Part shown: piece after piece, positions 17,805-25,993 of the stretch
Layout: each line of letters begins with the position of its first letter
Position numbering within the stretch: position 1 is the first letter of the stretch
Assembly (NCBI GenBank): GCA_945949875.1
Contig: CAMFGH010000005.1
Span: 1 to 60,024, forward strand
Reading direction: 5' to 3'
Source of the DNA: an uncultured bacterium
Lineage (GTDB): Bacteria > Bacillota > Clostridia > Lachnospirales > Lachnospiraceae
Length of the DNA: 60,024 nt
The notes under the pieces: model-generated
Database searches by the model: none
What the model saw: only the letters and a program-made list of their open reading frames with translations
Told to the model about the DNA's origin: nothing
Made by a program: the position numbers and the translations under genes

Positions 17805-19339
17805 TTTGCATTATCCTCCTGGTTTCCTGAATTTGTATTATTTCCAATCCAAAGTTCTGCATTATTCACATTTACATCCGCACCGAGCAGAAGTTTCTGT
17901 GCATCCGGAAGTACTTTTTCCATCGCTTCCAGATATAAACGGAACTTTGTTACTTTTTTCGATTTAGAGTACGCATTTTCTTTTTGGGCAAATAAAGCAG
18001 CATCTCCTTTGGCTGTCTGAATTTTATCTTCTTTATAACTTTCAGCCTCTGACACAATCTTATATGCATCAGCATTTGCCTGTGGTACTATCGTATTTTT
18101 ATAAGACAGTGCTTCATTTATGTAAATGCTCTTATCCTGCCTTGCAGTCGCAAGATCCTGAAAACTGGATAATACACTTTCAGGTGGATCAGCTTGGATA
18201 AGCTGAACATTCACAATCTCGATCCCTGAGTCACTCTTGTTCAATGTCTGACTGAGTGAATCCCTGGCAGCAGCTTCCATCTGTTCTTTACCATCTGTTA
18301 AAATATCATCTATTTTACTGGTTCCTACAATCTGACGAATGCTTGTTGATGCAGCTGACTGTATCAGAGTGTCTATGTTATTCACATTCAGTAAATATGC
18401 CGTTGCATCATTAATCCGATAATGCACTGATAAATTTATATTTACCAGATTGGTATCTCCTGTAAGCAATTCCTGAATGCCTGTTTCAATTCTCTGAACC
18501 TCTCCTGTATTTACAATTGAAACTTCTTCAATTGGACTGGGTAGTCTGTAATGAATACCTGGTGAAACGTCCTTGGTAATTTTCCCAAATCTTCTGACTA
18601 CACCTTCCTCATCCAGTTTTACGGTATATATTCCAGATAACAAATATGAGATGAGCATTACAGCACACATACCTGCTGCCATCTTTTTATTTTCATGAAA
18701 TCCATGATTATAATGTCCATGTTCTTCCACCGCATCCGGGTGCATCAATGCCCGAATATTTTCGGTTAAAATTTCATACCCGGAAATCATCAGAAGAACC
18801 ATTGCTACAATAGCTGCCAGTTTGTCCAGATCCGGCATTCCAAACAAGGAACCAATTACACCCACTAACACGGCAATCCCACAATACATATCCATTTTGG
18901 AATGGTATCCATCTGCTTTAAGACTTTCCGATCCGGTCTGCTCGCCAACATAAATCTTGTACCGTGCCATAAAATAATTAATCACAACACCTACAAAAGC
19001 TCCGGCTGCAACAAACGGAACATATTTTAATTCTGTCTGTTCTCCACTGAGTGCATCAGATAAAATCTCAATTCCCATATAAAAAATGAATATTGATACA
19101 AAAATTGCCAGGATATGTTCCATTTTTCTTGATATATTTCTTGCTTTTTCTCCACAGAATCTTGCAATCATAAGTCCTGCAAATACAACACTTGTTACAA
19201 ATAAATCGGTGAAAGAATGGTATGCATTTGCCGCAAGACCAATACTCCCCGAAATATCTGCAAGAAAGAATCTCAGGATAATCAAAATGATATTTGCAAT
19301 GATTGTCACTAAAATTGTTTTTTCTTTTCTTCCCATCAT
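17801..19339 (-). CDS. Cation diffusion facilitator fused to HflK-type SPFH domain
   Basis: The protein has 512 residues. Residues 1-195 are the six-helix transport domain of a CDF exporter; both H-x-x-x-D metal sites typical of zinc CDFs are present (H41/D45 in ANAYHSFTD and H146/D150 in DGYHSKMD). Residues 200-215 form a His-rich link (HPDAVEEHGHYNHGFHEN). One more TM (about 221-238) follows, then a full HflK-type SPFH domain (VKLDEEGVVRRFGKI; YRLPSPIEEVSIVN) and coiled coil. The CDF C-terminal dimerisation domain is replaced by the SPFH part. The start lies 9 nt after the PpiC stop and the end overlaps hflC. A zinc-transporting or zinc-sensing ring component is the likely role; this is inference. 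Confidence 0.88.
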   Translation of the reverse strand: MMGRKEKTILVTIIANIILIILRFFLADISGSIGLAANAYHSFTDLFVTSVVFAGLMIARFCGEKARNISRKMEHILAIFVSIFIFYMGIEILSDALSGEQTELKYVPFVAAGAFVGVVINYFMARYKIYVGEQTGSESLKADGYHSKMDMYCGIAVLVGVIGSLFGMPDLDKLAAIVAMVLLMISGYEILTENIRALMHPDAVEEHGHYNHGFHENKKMAAGMCAVMLISYLLSGIYTVKLDEEGVVRRFGKITKDVSPGIHYRLPSPIEEVSIVNTGEVQRIETGIQELLTGDTNLVNINLSVHYRINDATAYLLNVNNIDTLIQSAASTSIRQIVGTSKIDDILTDGKEQMEAAARDSLSQTLNKSDSGIEIVNVQLIQADPPESVLSSFQDLATARQDKSIYINEALSYKNTIVPQANADAYKIVSEAESYKEDKIQTAKGDAALFAQKENAYSKSKKVTKFRLYLEAMEKVLPDAQKLLLGADVNVNNAELWIGNNTNSGNQEDNAN

Positions 19340-19348
19340 TAATTACTC

Positions 19349-21499
19349 CTATGTCTCTGTTAGCATCTTTTTCAGGGTTCTGTCATAAATCTTTAGATCC
19401 GCATCATTTAGAATCTGTTGTGATAACTCTTCCGAGAGCTTATCATGTGCCTGTTCATTTAAATGACTTTTTATTGCATCTGACAGTTCCTCTAATGGCT
19501 TTAACTCTTCTGCAGATTTGCTTCTTACCAACAAAATATAAAAAGCATTCTGGTATTCGATCACATTACTGAATTCATTTTCATTTAAAGAAAACACTGC
19601 TTCAGCAAGTGGTTCAGCCAAATGATTTTTGTAGATTTGCCCCGTTATCTGTCCACCATTCTCAGCTGAAGTATCTTCAGAATATTGTTTTGCTACTTCA
19701 GCAAAATCTTTCCCTTCTTTTAATAACCCATATGCTTCTTCGGCAGAAGCCTTTGCCTGCTCTTTCTTTTCGCCATTTTCTCCCTGACTGATCCAGATCA
19801 GACTCAGCTCTACAGAGGCCGGTGTCACCAGAGATTCTTTATTCTCTTCGTAATACTGTTTGATTTCTTCCTCTGTAGGTTCATCTAGATTTGTATCTAC
19901 TGTTTCCTGGTGCATCACCTGATAAAGATACTGAACCTGCAGTTCTTCAAAACTGTGGCTGTTTTCTCCATCATCCGCACCATCAGTGCTTTTTTCCAAT
20001 AACAATTCTTTGGCAATCATCTGTTCTACCAGTTTCTTTTTCTCCTCAAAAGTAGAAAATTTGGAACGATATTCTTCTGATAATTCCTGAAATTCTTTAT
20101 AAAAGTCACCCAGTGTATAACGTCTGCTGTGAACCACAAATAAAGTGTCATTTTTTCTTGTTGTATATTCTTTATCTATATTTTCCTGCAACAAAATATT
20201 TTCAATTTCTTTTGTTACTTCGGATAATTTTTTTACCCCTCCTTCTTTTTTCTGATTTACTTTTATGATACTGATACTTCCATCTTCATTTTCTATCGGT
20301 TCGCTGATTTCACCTTCTTTCATAGTGGCAATTGTTTTTCCCAGTTCTGTATCCGAAGACAGGTCTATCGAATTTTTGAATACCTTCTTATCTTTGCCAA
20401 AAGAACCTGCTATATTTTCGAGACTTTCTCCGGAACGTATTTTTCTTACTGCTTCTGTAGCAGTATCCATCTTTCCGTCCGCAATTTTTATTTCGCTGTA
20501 ATCCGCTGAAGCAGACGTTTGATATTTTTCTTTATTCTGCTCATAGTAATCAGAGATTTCTTCTTTTGTTGGTGTATTAACTTCTAATACGTCATAATTC
20601 ACCTGTAATCCTGATGTTTTTTTCAAATCCTCAAAGTATGTTTCAAAAAAACTTCCATCTTTTTCAGAAGCAAGTGTCTTTCTGATTTCTTCTTCTGACT
20701 CATCCAGGCTTTTTCCTTTGAATTTATCCTGATTTTCTGAATAGTACTGCTGAACTTCTGTCTTGGAAATTGACTCAGGAGATACATTTTCTTCATGAAG
20801 CTGCGACATATACTGTTCAACTGTTGCATCATTCAACAGATCTTCCATATTATGCTGAACTTCTTCCCTGCCAGTGATTCCCTTTTCTTTGGCCCAGTTT
20901 AAAATCATTTGTTCCGAAGCCATTTTGGATACCATTTCCTGATATCCTTCTAATGAATCTACAGGATGTATTTCGCACTCTTCCGTTGCATCACACTTTG
21001 AATGGTCATAACCATGTGTTGGACATAGCATATGCTCTCTTTCTTTTGCACCTTCTGCAGCAATAAAATTCTTTAGTTCTTCTATTGTTATCTTCTGATC
21101 ATTATAAGTTGCTACAACATCCGGGGCCGGTGGCTTTGGCTCCTGTAGCATTGGCAGGCTGTGGTATATGCCCAATGCTGCCCCGCCCAGAGCCATCGCT
21201 CCAAATACCCCCAGCGGCCATCTCCTTCTGGTACGTTGTTCTGGTACAACCATTATCTCATGTTCTGGTTCTGACTCTTCCTCCTCGACGGATTCCGTCA
21301 TTTCACCATCCCTAGGCACTTCTTCCTGCTTGTCTTTAGTTTTTTTCTCCTTTTTCGTATTTTTAAATCCCATAGCATGTAAAAAGTCCGACAGCACTGT
21401 TTCTGATTCTATCTCGTTATTCAGATCACCATCCTTTCCCTTTTGTTCCAGTTCATTTTCATCATCCTGTACCTGCGGTATTTTGTCATTTTCTGCCAT
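19349..21499 (-). CDS. Membrane-anchored PpiC/SurA-type foldase with Cys/His-rich segment
   Basis: The protein has 716 residues from the ATG at 21499 (AGGAG, 8 nt). Residues 1-93 are acidic and cytoplasmic; one TM helix (about 94-115, LGVFGAMALGGAALGIY) anchors an extracytoplasmic region with two SurA_N-plus-rotamase units. The second rotamase is clear (ELSLIWISQGENG; FAEVAKQYSEDTSAENGG). Between the anchor and the first SurA_N helix lies a Cys/His cluster (H156, C159, H162, H166, C169, C175, H178), a plausible metal site not usual in PrsA/SurA foldases. It heads the operon with the three SPFH genes, suggesting it feeds or protects secreted substrates next to the SPFH ring. Confidence 0.88.
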   Translation of the reverse strand: MAENDKIPQVQDDENELEQKGKDGDLNNEIESETVLSDFLHAMGFKNTKKEKKTKDKQEEVPRDGEMTESVEEEESEPEHEIMVVPEQRTRRRWPLGVFGAMALGGAALGIYHSLPMLQEPKPPAPDVVATYNDQKITIEELKNFIAAEGAKEREHMLCPTHGYDHSKCDATEECEIHPVDSLEGYQEMVSKMASEQMILNWAKEKGITGREEVQHNMEDLLNDATVEQYMSQLHEENVSPESISKTEVQQYYSENQDKFKGKSLDESEEEIRKTLASEKDGSFFETYFEDLKKTSGLQVNYDVLEVNTPTKEEISDYYEQNKEKYQTSASADYSEIKIADGKMDTATEAVRKIRSGESLENIAGSFGKDKKVFKNSIDLSSDTELGKTIATMKEGEISEPIENEDGSISIIKVNQKKEGGVKKLSEVTKEIENILLQENIDKEYTTRKNDTLFVVHSRRYTLGDFYKEFQELSEEYRSKFSTFEEKKKLVEQMIAKELLLEKSTDGADDGENSHSFEELQVQYLYQVMHQETVDTNLDEPTEEEIKQYYEENKESLVTPASVELSLIWISQGENGEKKEQAKASAEEAYGLLKEGKDFAEVAKQYSEDTSAENGGQITGQIYKNHLAEPLAEAVFSLNENEFSNVIEYQNAFYILLVRSKSAEELKPLEELSDAIKSHLNEQAHDKLSEELSQQILNDADLKIYDRTLKKMLTET

Positions 21500-21538
21500 T
21501 TTACATTCTCCTGAAATGCATAAATATTTTGCAGGCAC

Positions 21539-21570
21539 AGTATAAAGAAAAGTTATGGGAAAATTATGGG
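21539..21570 (-). promoter_or_regulatory. PhoB/OmpR-type direct repeat and -10 box of the foldase-SPFH operon
   Basis: On the minus strand CCCATAA occurs twice (21570-21564 and 21559-21553) with an exact 11-bp period and T-rich 4-bp spacers. It is followed 8 nt later by TATACT (21544-21539), 39 nt before the ATG. No TTGACA lies upstream. This is the layout of promoters activated by PhoB-class regulators, where the repeat replaces the -35. Confidence 0.65.
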
Positions 21571-21584
21571 GATTTACAGAAAAA

Positions 21585-21604
21585 GTGGCAGCCTGCGCTG
21601 CCAC
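21585..21604 (-). terminator. Terminator of the ATPase-ArsR operon
   Basis: GTGGCAG (21585-21591) pairs with CTGCCAC (21598-21604), followed on the minus strand by TTTTT. It lies 25 nt after the ArsR stop and insulates the foldase promoter. Confidence 0.8.
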
Positions 21605-21629
21605 TCCCTTTGTCGGATCACCATATATT

Positions 21630-21938
21630 CTATAATTCACATATATGTTCCAGACCTGTATCAATAATCAGGCGAACATGTTTATCTGCAAGACTGTAAA
21701 ATATCAGTTTTCCTTCCCGTCTCCTCTTTATTAAGCGGTGTGCTTTTAGAATATTTAACTGGTGCGATACGGATGATTCTGACATATCCAGTTCTTTGGC
21801 AAGACAATTTACACATGTTTCTTTTTCGTGGAGGGCAAGTAAAATCCTGATTCGTGAAGTATTTCCAAAAATTTTAAACAGTTCTGCTACAGAATACAGT
21901 TCATTTTCATTCAAATATGAAATTCCCCAGTTATCCAA
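21630..21938 (-). CDS. ArsR/SmtB-family metal-responsive repressor (operon-distal)
   Basis: The protein has 102 residues: a winged helix-turn-helix with FKIFGNTSRIRILLAL, then the recognition helix MSESSVSHQLNILK and the wing RRREGKLIFYSL. Cysteines in the alpha-3 position (ETCVNCLAKEL) resemble the metal site of CadC/CmtR-type sensors. C-terminal residues include His and Glu (HVRLIIDTGLEHICEL), which could form an alpha-5 zinc site as in CzrA/SmtB. It begins 6 nt after the ATPase stop and should repress this operon until zinc or cadmium binds. Confidence 0.88.
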   Translation of the reverse strand: MDNWGISYLNENELYSVAELFKIFGNTSRIRILLALHEKETCVNCLAKELDMSESSVSHQLNILKAHRLIKRRREGKLIFYSLADKHVRLIIDTGLEHICEL

Positions 21939-21944
21939 TATATT

Positions 21945-23834
21945 CTACAAGTTCTTAACATGTAAGGTTCTGATTGCATTTAAAATTGCAAGAACCATTA
22001 CTCCCACATCTGCAAAAATCGCAAACCACATATTCGCAATACCTAATGCGCCAAGAATCAGGCAGGCAAATTTTACTACTAAAGCAAAAACAATGTTCTG
22101 ATATACGATTCCAAGACATTTTCTTGAAATTCTGATTGCTTTTGCAATCTTAATCGGATCATCATCCATTAAAACAACATCTGCAGCCTCAATGGCAGCA
22201 TCACTTCCCATTGCTCCCATTGCAACTCCTATGTCGGCTCTGGAAAGTACCGGAGCATCGTTGATGCCATCACCAACAAATGCAACCTTTCCCTTTGTTC
22301 CTTTTCTGGATTCCAGAATTTTCTCAACTTCGTCAACTTTGTCTCCTGGCAGAAGTTCACTGTGTACTTCATCAACCCCAAGATTTGCAGCCACCTGATC
22401 TGCCACTCGTTTTGCATCTCCGGTAAGCATGATTGTCTTTTCAACACCTGCTTTTTTCAGAGCCTTAATCGCATCTTTTGCATGTGGTTTTTCCACATCC
22501 GAAATTACAATGTGACCAGCATAACTTCCATTTACTGCAATGTGGATTATGGTCCCTACACTATGGCAGTCTGAATAAGAAATACCCAGTTTTTTCATCA
22601 ATTTGCTGTTTCCGGCTGCAACAGATGTTCCATCTACCTTTGCCAGAATACCATGACCGCTGATTTCCTGTATATCACTGACACGGTTCCTGTCAATTTC
22701 TTTTCCATATGCGCGCTGCAGACTCTTACTGATCGGATGGGAAGAAGAGCTTTCTGCCAGTGCTGCATACTCCAGAAGCTTTGCTTCTTCCATTGTGTTA
22801 TGATGAACGCCGTTTACTTCAAATACACCCTGTGTCAAAGTACCTGTCTTATCAAATACTACAACCTTTGTTTTTGACAGAGTTTCCAGATAATTAGAAC
22901 CTTTTACCAGGATTCCTTCATGGCTTGCACCACCAATTCCGGCAAAGAAACTTAACGGAATGCTGATTACAAGCGCACATGGACAGCTAATTACAAGGAA
23001 GGTTAATGCTCTGTAAATCCAGGAACCCCATTGTGCCGGAAGTCCCATGAACAGACTTCGAACAACCGGCGGTAAAATTGCCAGTGCCAGTGCTGCGATA
23101 CAAACTGCAGGGGTATATACCTTTGCAAATTTTGAAATAAAATCTTCTGATTTTGATTTTCTGGAACTGGAATTTTCTACAAGCTCCAGAATCTTTGATA
23201 CGGTAGATTCTCCAAACTCTTTTGTTGTTCGAATCTTAAGGACACCCGTCATATTGATACATCCACTGATCACTTCATCTCCGATATTTGCTTCTCTTGG
23301 GAGGCTTTCACCCGTCAGGGCACTGGTATTCAGTGAAGAGTTTCCCTCTGTTATGATTCCATCCAGCGGAACTTTTTCGCCCGGCTGGACAACAATAATA
23401 CTGCCAATTTCCACTTCATCCGGATCTACTTTTTCCAGTTTTCCGTCTTTTTCAATATTCGCATAATCCGGACGGATATCCATCAGCGCACTGATGTTGC
23501 GACGGCTTTTTCCAACGGCATAGCTCTGAAACAATTCACCGATCTGATAAAATAACATAACAGCAATCGCTTCATTATAATCACCGCTTTTTTCATAAAT
23601 AGCCAGTGCGATCGCACCTACCGTTGCCACTGCCATCAGAAAATTTTCATCAAAGATCTGTCCATTAATGATTCCTTTTATCGCTTTTCTTAAAATGTCA
23701 TATCCAATGATCAGATATGTGGCCATATAAAGTGCCATCCTCGGCAAGCCACTAATCGGGGCCAATGAAAGTCCGATTAACATTGCTGTAGCTATTAAAA
23801 TTCTGATCAGCATAGTTTTCTGTTTTTTTGTCAT
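21945..23834 (-). CDS. Zn/Cd-exporting P1B-type ATPase without N-terminal HMA domain
   Basis: The protein has 629 residues from the ATG at 23834 (AGGTGGG, 9 nt); a longer start at 23903 would include the operator region. Motifs are complete: transmembrane CPC (VISCPCALVIS), the phosphorylated Asp in DKTGTLT, the HP pair (SSSSHPIS), TGES and the hinge GDGINDAPVL. The last TM pair contains DVG (FAIFADVGVMV), a feature of P1B-2 zinc/cadmium pumps such as ZntA/CadA. The usual N-terminal HMA domain is absent; a separate HMA protein is encoded just upstream. Confidence 0.93.
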   Translation of the reverse strand: MTKKQKTMLIRILIATAMLIGLSLAPISGLPRMALYMATYLIIGYDILRKAIKGIINGQIFDENFLMAVATVGAIALAIYEKSGDYNEAIAVMLFYQIGELFQSYAVGKSRRNISALMDIRPDYANIEKDGKLEKVDPDEVEIGSIIVVQPGEKVPLDGIITEGNSSLNTSALTGESLPREANIGDEVISGCINMTGVLKIRTTKEFGESTVSKILELVENSSSRKSKSEDFISKFAKVYTPAVCIAALALAILPPVVRSLFMGLPAQWGSWIYRALTFLVISCPCALVISIPLSFFAGIGGASHEGILVKGSNYLETLSKTKVVVFDKTGTLTQGVFEVNGVHHNTMEEAKLLEYAALAESSSSHPISKSLQRAYGKEIDRNRVSDIQEISGHGILAKVDGTSVAAGNSKLMKKLGISYSDCHSVGTIIHIAVNGSYAGHIVISDVEKPHAKDAIKALKKAGVEKTIMLTGDAKRVADQVAANLGVDEVHSELLPGDKVDEVEKILESRKGTKGKVAFVGDGINDAPVLSRADIGVAMGAMGSDAAIEAADVVLMDDDPIKIAKAIRISRKCLGIVYQNIVFALVVKFACLILGALGIANMWFAIFADVGVMVLAILNAIRTLHVKNL

Positions 23835-23852
23835 AATGTTGTCCCACCTTTT

Positions 23853-23892
23853 TATTGAACATATGATTATTTTTTCATATATTATTTGAAAT
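23853..23892 (-). promoter_or_regulatory. Candidate ArsR operator before the ATPase gene
   Basis: AT-rich dyads resembling SmtB/CadC sites: TTCA-TATATTATT-TGAA (23872-23888 region) and a half-site TGTTCA nearer the gene. They lie within 60 nt of the ATPase start. No clear -10/-35 pair was found, so the assignment is tentative. Confidence 0.35.
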
Positions 23893-23895
23893 ATA

Positions 23896-23924
23896 CGCCC
23901 CAAAATATATCCTATTCCGGGGCG
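23896..23924 (-). terminator. GC hairpin between HMA and ATPase genes
   Basis: CGCCCC (23896-23901) pairs with GGGGCG (23919-23924) in an AT-rich surround. It follows the HMA stop by about 55 nt. It may partly terminate the HMA transcript or stabilise its 3' end. Confidence 0.45.
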
Positions 23925-23977
23925 ATTTGGTTTTATAGTCTTTATTAATTTTCAGGAACAAGGGAAACTTTTGTCTA

Positions 23978-24196
23978 TCAGATAAACACTTCACAGTCAG
24001 GTTCTACTTTTTTGCAGGCTTTCACAACACTTGCCATAACTGTTTTCGGTTCCTGACCTTCTTCAAATTCTACGATCATTTTCTGTGTCATAAAATTAAC
24101 CGTTGCATTTGCAACTCCGGCAGTTTTCTTTGCTGCATCTTCCATCAGGTTTGCACAGTTTGCACAGTCTACTTCAATCTTATATGTTTTCTTCAT
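23978..24196 (-). CDS. Stand-alone heavy-metal-associated (HMA) domain protein
   Basis: The protein has 72 residues with one beta-alpha-beta-beta-alpha-beta HMA fold. The metal-binding loop reads DCANCANLM, a C-x-x-C pair, preceded by YKIEV. It probably delivers or buffers soft metals for the P-type ATPase encoded 143 nt downstream, replacing the ATPase's missing N-terminal domain. The ATG follows GGAG. Transcription starts from a consensus promoter (TTGACA, 17 nt, TATACT) at 24257-24285 on the minus strand. Confidence 0.88.
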   Translation of the reverse strand: MKKTYKIEVDCANCANLMEDAAKKTAGVANATVNFMTQKMIVEFEEGQEPKTVMASVVKACKKVEPDCEVFI

Positions 24197-24235
24197 AAAT
24201 AGAAAACTCCTTTCTTTTGTTCAAGCATTAAGCAC

Positions 24236-24285
24236 TTGTTTATTTGTTATGGCTGTAGTATAATCGCATCATAAAGGAGTGTCAA
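24236..24285. promoter_or_regulatory. Overlapping divergent promoters between HMA and ArsR genes
   Basis: Plus strand: TTGTTT (24236-24241), 17 nt, TATAAT (24259-24264). Minus strand: TTGACA (24285-24280), 17 nt, TATACT (24262-24257). The two -10 boxes share base pairs, so both directions compete, and one repressor bound here would shut both. An imperfect dyad CAAG-N9-CTTG lies at 24222-24238. Confidence 0.75.
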
Positions 24286-24363
24286 CACACTTTGGTTTTC
24301 TTCTTCCAAACAGAACCAAACATCTTCCAAATGGAACAATCTCAAAAGAAAAGGAGCCTGATT

Positions 24364-24738
24364 ATGACATCTGAATTTCATTTACCTCATAACCATGAGG
24401 AAAAAAATGTGGAAGAACTTCTTCCTCAGCTTTCTAATGCAGAAAACTTTGGAGCTGCTGCCGATATCTTTAAACTTCTCGGAGACACCAGCCGTTTACG
24501 TATCTTCTGGCTGCTATGTCACTGTGAAGAATGTGTCCTCAATATTTCTACATTGATGGGTATGACAAGCCCGGCGGTATCTCATCATCTGCGTCTTTTA
24601 AAATCAAACGGTCTTGTAACCAGCCGGCGAAATGGAAAGGAAGTCTGCTATAAAGCATCCGATACAGAACAGAGCCGCCTGCTGCATCTGAGTATTGAAA
24701 AAACACTTGAAATAACCTGTCCATCCAATACACGCTAA
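24364..24738 (+). CDS. ArsR/SmtB-family repressor (divergent)
   Basis: The protein has 124 residues from the ATG at 24364, which has AAAAGGAG upstream. The winged helix reads IFKLLGDTSRLRIFWLLCH, recognition helix MTSPAVSHHLRLLK, wing RRNGKEVCYKA. Cysteines in CHCEECV at the alpha-3 helix suggest a thiolate metal site, and the N-terminus is His/Glu-rich (FHLPHNHEEKN). It is transcribed away from the HMA-ATPase operon from overlapping promoters, together with the AraC gene 19 nt downstream. It is the second ArsR protein of the locus, so the two may sense different metals. Confidence 0.88.
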   Translation: MTSEFHLPHNHEEKNVEELLPQLSNAENFGAAADIFKLLGDTSRLRIFWLLCHCEECVLNISTLMGMTSPAVSHHLRLLKSNGLVTSRRNGKEVCYKASDTEQSRLLHLSIEKTLEITCPSNTR

Positions 24739-24757
24739 AGAAAAGAGGTTTCAATTT

Positions 24758-25747
24758 ATGGCTGTATATGATCAGAATTTAATTTCACAGGAATTACAGG
24801 ATATTCCATATGGAAATATAAAAATTTTAGGAAAAACATCTTTGAATACAGATATCTTTCCACAAAAAATGAATTTTCAAACCAAAATAAATGGCACTGG
24901 AAAAGCAACCATTCTTCCACTCTTCCCCGGATGTTTTATGACTTTTTTTACTTTCCGGGCAAACAGTCTTTCCGGATATCATCCGGCATATGAATCTCTG
25001 ATCCAGATTGATTTTTGCCAGCATGGACGTTTAGAATGGGAACTTGATCATTCCAGCCATATCTACCTTGGCAGCGGGGATCTGTCTGTTCATCGTATGG
25101 ATAACTGTGTACACTCTACTCTTTACTTTCCTTTAGGTTACTACAAAGGTATCTCCCTGTTCGTAGCTCCTGAATATCTGGAACATACCCTTTCCGAATA
25201 TCCATTAAAAAAAGGTATTTCTGATCTGTCCTGGATTACTAATCTTTGCTATGATAAAAATTTCTCTGTCTTTTCAGGAAATGAGCAGATCGGACATCTT
25301 TTTTTCGGTATTGATAAAATATCTTCTAAGATCCAGAACGATATATGCAAATTAAAAGTTCTGGAACTTTTTTTATACCTAAGCACGCTCCCTGATTCCC
25401 ATGCAAAAACACCTTCCTCCTATTCGTCCGAGCAAACGGAACTGATCAAAAAAATACATGAATATATGATGCAGAACCTTGGAGAACGAATCACAATCGA
25501 ACAATTATCCAAACAGTTTCTTGTCAATACCTCAACGTTAAAAGAGGTATTCAAGGCAGTATATGGTGATTCCATTGCCGCACATATGAAAGAACATAGA
25601 TTGAAAGAAGCTGCCAGATTACTTAAGGATACAGATGACAGTGTCTCCCAGATTGCCAAATGTGTTGGATACGAAAGCCAAAGTAAATTTTCTATTGCCT
25701 TTAAAGAAATATTTCATGTATCGCCATCTGAATATCGGAAACTCTAA
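24758..25747 (+). CDS. AraC-family transcriptional regulator
   Basis: The protein has 329 residues. The C-terminal 100 residues hold the two helix-turn-helices of AraC proteins (ITIEQLSKQFLVNTSTLKEV; DSVSQIAKCVGYESQSKFSI; FKEIFHVSPSEYRKL). The N-terminal 220 residues form a sensor domain I cannot assign. This layout is typical of regulators near siderophore or metal genes in Clostridia. It is co-transcribed with the upstream ArsR gene, so its level should depend on metal. Target genes are not visible; the cargo operons are candidates. Confidence 0.85.
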   Translation: MAVYDQNLISQELQDIPYGNIKILGKTSLNTDIFPQKMNFQTKINGTGKATILPLFPGCFMTFFTFRANSLSGYHPAYESLIQIDFCQHGRLEWELDHSSHIYLGSGDLSVHRMDNCVHSTLYFPLGYYKGISLFVAPEYLEHTLSEYPLKKGISDLSWITNLCYDKNFSVFSGNEQIGHLFFGIDKISSKIQNDICKLKVLELFLYLSTLPDSHAKTPSSYSSEQTELIKKIHEYMMQNLGERITIEQLSKQFLVNTSTLKEVFKAVYGDSIAAHMKEHRLKEAARLLKDTDDSVSQIAKCVGYESQSKFSIAFKEIFHVSPSEYRKL

Positions 25748-25829
25748 AATAGCCTGCAAATTAAATTTTTTTCATTTCACCATATTTTTACCACATTATT
25801 ATTTTATTCTTATCCCTGCAAGTTCAAAA

Positions 25830-25873
25830 GATGCCGTTTAAACCTCCGGGTACCCAATTTTTTAAACGGCATC
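25830..25873. terminator. Long inverted repeat after the AraC gene
   Basis: GATGCCGTTTAAA (25830-25842) pairs perfectly with TTTAAACGGCATC (25861-25873). It ends the AraC transcript or serves both directions; the flanking T run is weak. It marks the right edge of the cargo block. Confidence 0.55.
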
Positions 25874-25920
25874 GCCTAACAACAATTCTGTTATAACAGA
25901 TTTATATAGATATCTCCCCT

Positions 25921-25957
25921 TTTCCAGGCAGGCATATAATAATGCTTTGCCTGGAAA
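25921..25957. terminator. Hairpin after the cell-wall hydrolase gene
   Basis: TTTCCAGGCA (25921-25930) pairs with TGCCTGGAAA (25948-25957). It lies 37 nt beyond the hydrolase stop on the minus strand. The T-rich side is stronger on the plus strand, so it may serve both. Confidence 0.5.
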
Positions 25958-25993
25958 TTTGGTTTTAAGCAAAGAAATCTTATAATATGGCTA

